Origin: Sphingomicrobium sp. XHP0239
GTDB taxonomy: Bacteria > Pseudomonadota > Alphaproteobacteria > Sphingomonadales > Sphingomonadaceae
Length of the DNA: 64,000 bases
Direction: 5' to 3'
Assembly (NCBI RefSeq): GCF_039555325.1
Contig: NZ_CP154608.1
Location: 1,798,001 to 1,862,000 of the forward strand
A program made the position numbers and the translations under genes. Positions within the stretch are counted from its first letter, which is position 1; each line of letters begins with the position of its first letter. Under the pieces are notes generated by a model. It worked only from the letters and a program-made list of their open reading frames with translations, was not told where the DNA came from and did no database searches. Positions 63,890 to 64,000 of the stretch are shown piece after piece.

Positions 63890-64000
63890 GTGAGGATCGA
63901 CCGGCGCGGGCTGCTGATCGGCGGCGGGGTCGGCATCGGCCTGCTGGTCGCGTGGCAGCTGTGGCCGGACGACGAGGCGGCGCTGCCCATCCCCGAAGGC
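63890..64000 (+). CDS. Molybdopterin-binding (xanthine dehydrogenase/isoquinoline-oxidoreductase beta-like) subunit, N-terminus only
   Basis: From a GTG at 63890 the frame stays open to the window edge and reads as a twin-arginine export signal: IDRRGLLIGGGVGIG then LLVAWQLWP. In sphingomonads this signal type heads periplasmic molybdopterin oxidoreductase large subunits related to isoquinoline 1-oxidoreductase beta. Only 37 codons are visible, so the identification is from the signal peptide alone. Confidence 0.55.
   Translation, partial: MRIDRRGLLIGGGVGIGLLVAWQLWPDDEAALPIPEG

Noticed and set aside
60205..63990. Minus-strand open frame of 1261 codons
   Set aside because: It runs antisense through the acyl-CoA ligase and lgt genes; only its last 327 codons (from the GTG at 61185) are the real MidA-like gene.

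Overview
This 64-kb window is ordinary chromosome from a GC-rich alphaproteobacterium. The protein families and arrangements fit the Sphingomonadales: a sphingomonad-type YajC-SecD-SecF cluster, BamD-RecN-LigA in a row, many small lipoproteins, a GDSL autotransporter and a Tat-exported molybdopterin oxidoreductase at the right edge. The order is inferred from family character; I could not place the genus by search. Most genes sit in tight blocks with 1-4 base stop/start overlaps.

Layout: 1-4.8 kb holds the end of mutY, a membrane-anchored cytochrome c, a LOG-type nucleotide hydrolase and sdhC-sdhD-sdhA without sdhB. 5-7.7 kb holds two tandem soluble chemoreceptors with near-identical signalling domains. 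7.7-10 kb has an SDR, prmA and an RlpA-like protein. 10-18.4 kb is a minus-strand block: yajC-secD-secF, bamD, recN, a dienelactone hydrolase and ligA. A tRNA-Pro(GGG) and a fasciclin lipoprotein follow. 20-24 kb holds hslV and hslU, split by a D-amino-acid-oxidase-like gene, and an esterase. 24.2-25.8 kb is a compact phage-type lysis cassette (endolysin, holin, overlapping Rz/Rz1-like spanins) with no phage structural genes near it. 26-36.6 kb has the GDSL autotransporter, a DUF389 protein, uvrB, an HNH protein, two DUF3617-type lipoproteins, a serine hydrolase and an outer membrane protein.

37-40.8 kb is the class I ribonucleotide reductase locus (nrdA, a small membrane protein, nrdB), preceded by two NrdR-like boxes with the expected 16-bp gap. 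Directly behind nrdB lies a low-GC island (about 40.76-42.49 kb). It consists of about 300 structured noncoding bases, a reverse transcriptase of the defence (UG/DRT) type that most resembles DRT2, and three consecutive inverted repeats. In known DRT2 systems an upstream ncRNA is copied repeatedly into concatemeric cDNA that creates a toxic gene upon phage infection. The architecture here matches that, and it is the best candidate for a novel system in the window.

42.5-52.9 kb is a mix of membrane proteins, PPK2, a secreted nuclease, an M28 peptidase, small proteins, a threonine-aldolase-like enzyme, a DMT transporter and pepN. 52.9-56.3 kb is an Mla-type lipid transport operon (MlaE with STAS, MlaF, MlaD, PqiC-like lipoprotein). 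It is followed by a coupled CDP-alcohol phosphatidyltransferase and HAD phosphatase pair, the former with a missing catalytic Asp. 58.2-64 kb has a PLP enzyme of sulfur amino acid metabolism, the overlapping chain lgt-midA-pgeF, an acyl-CoA ligase and the start of a molybdopterin oxidoreductase.
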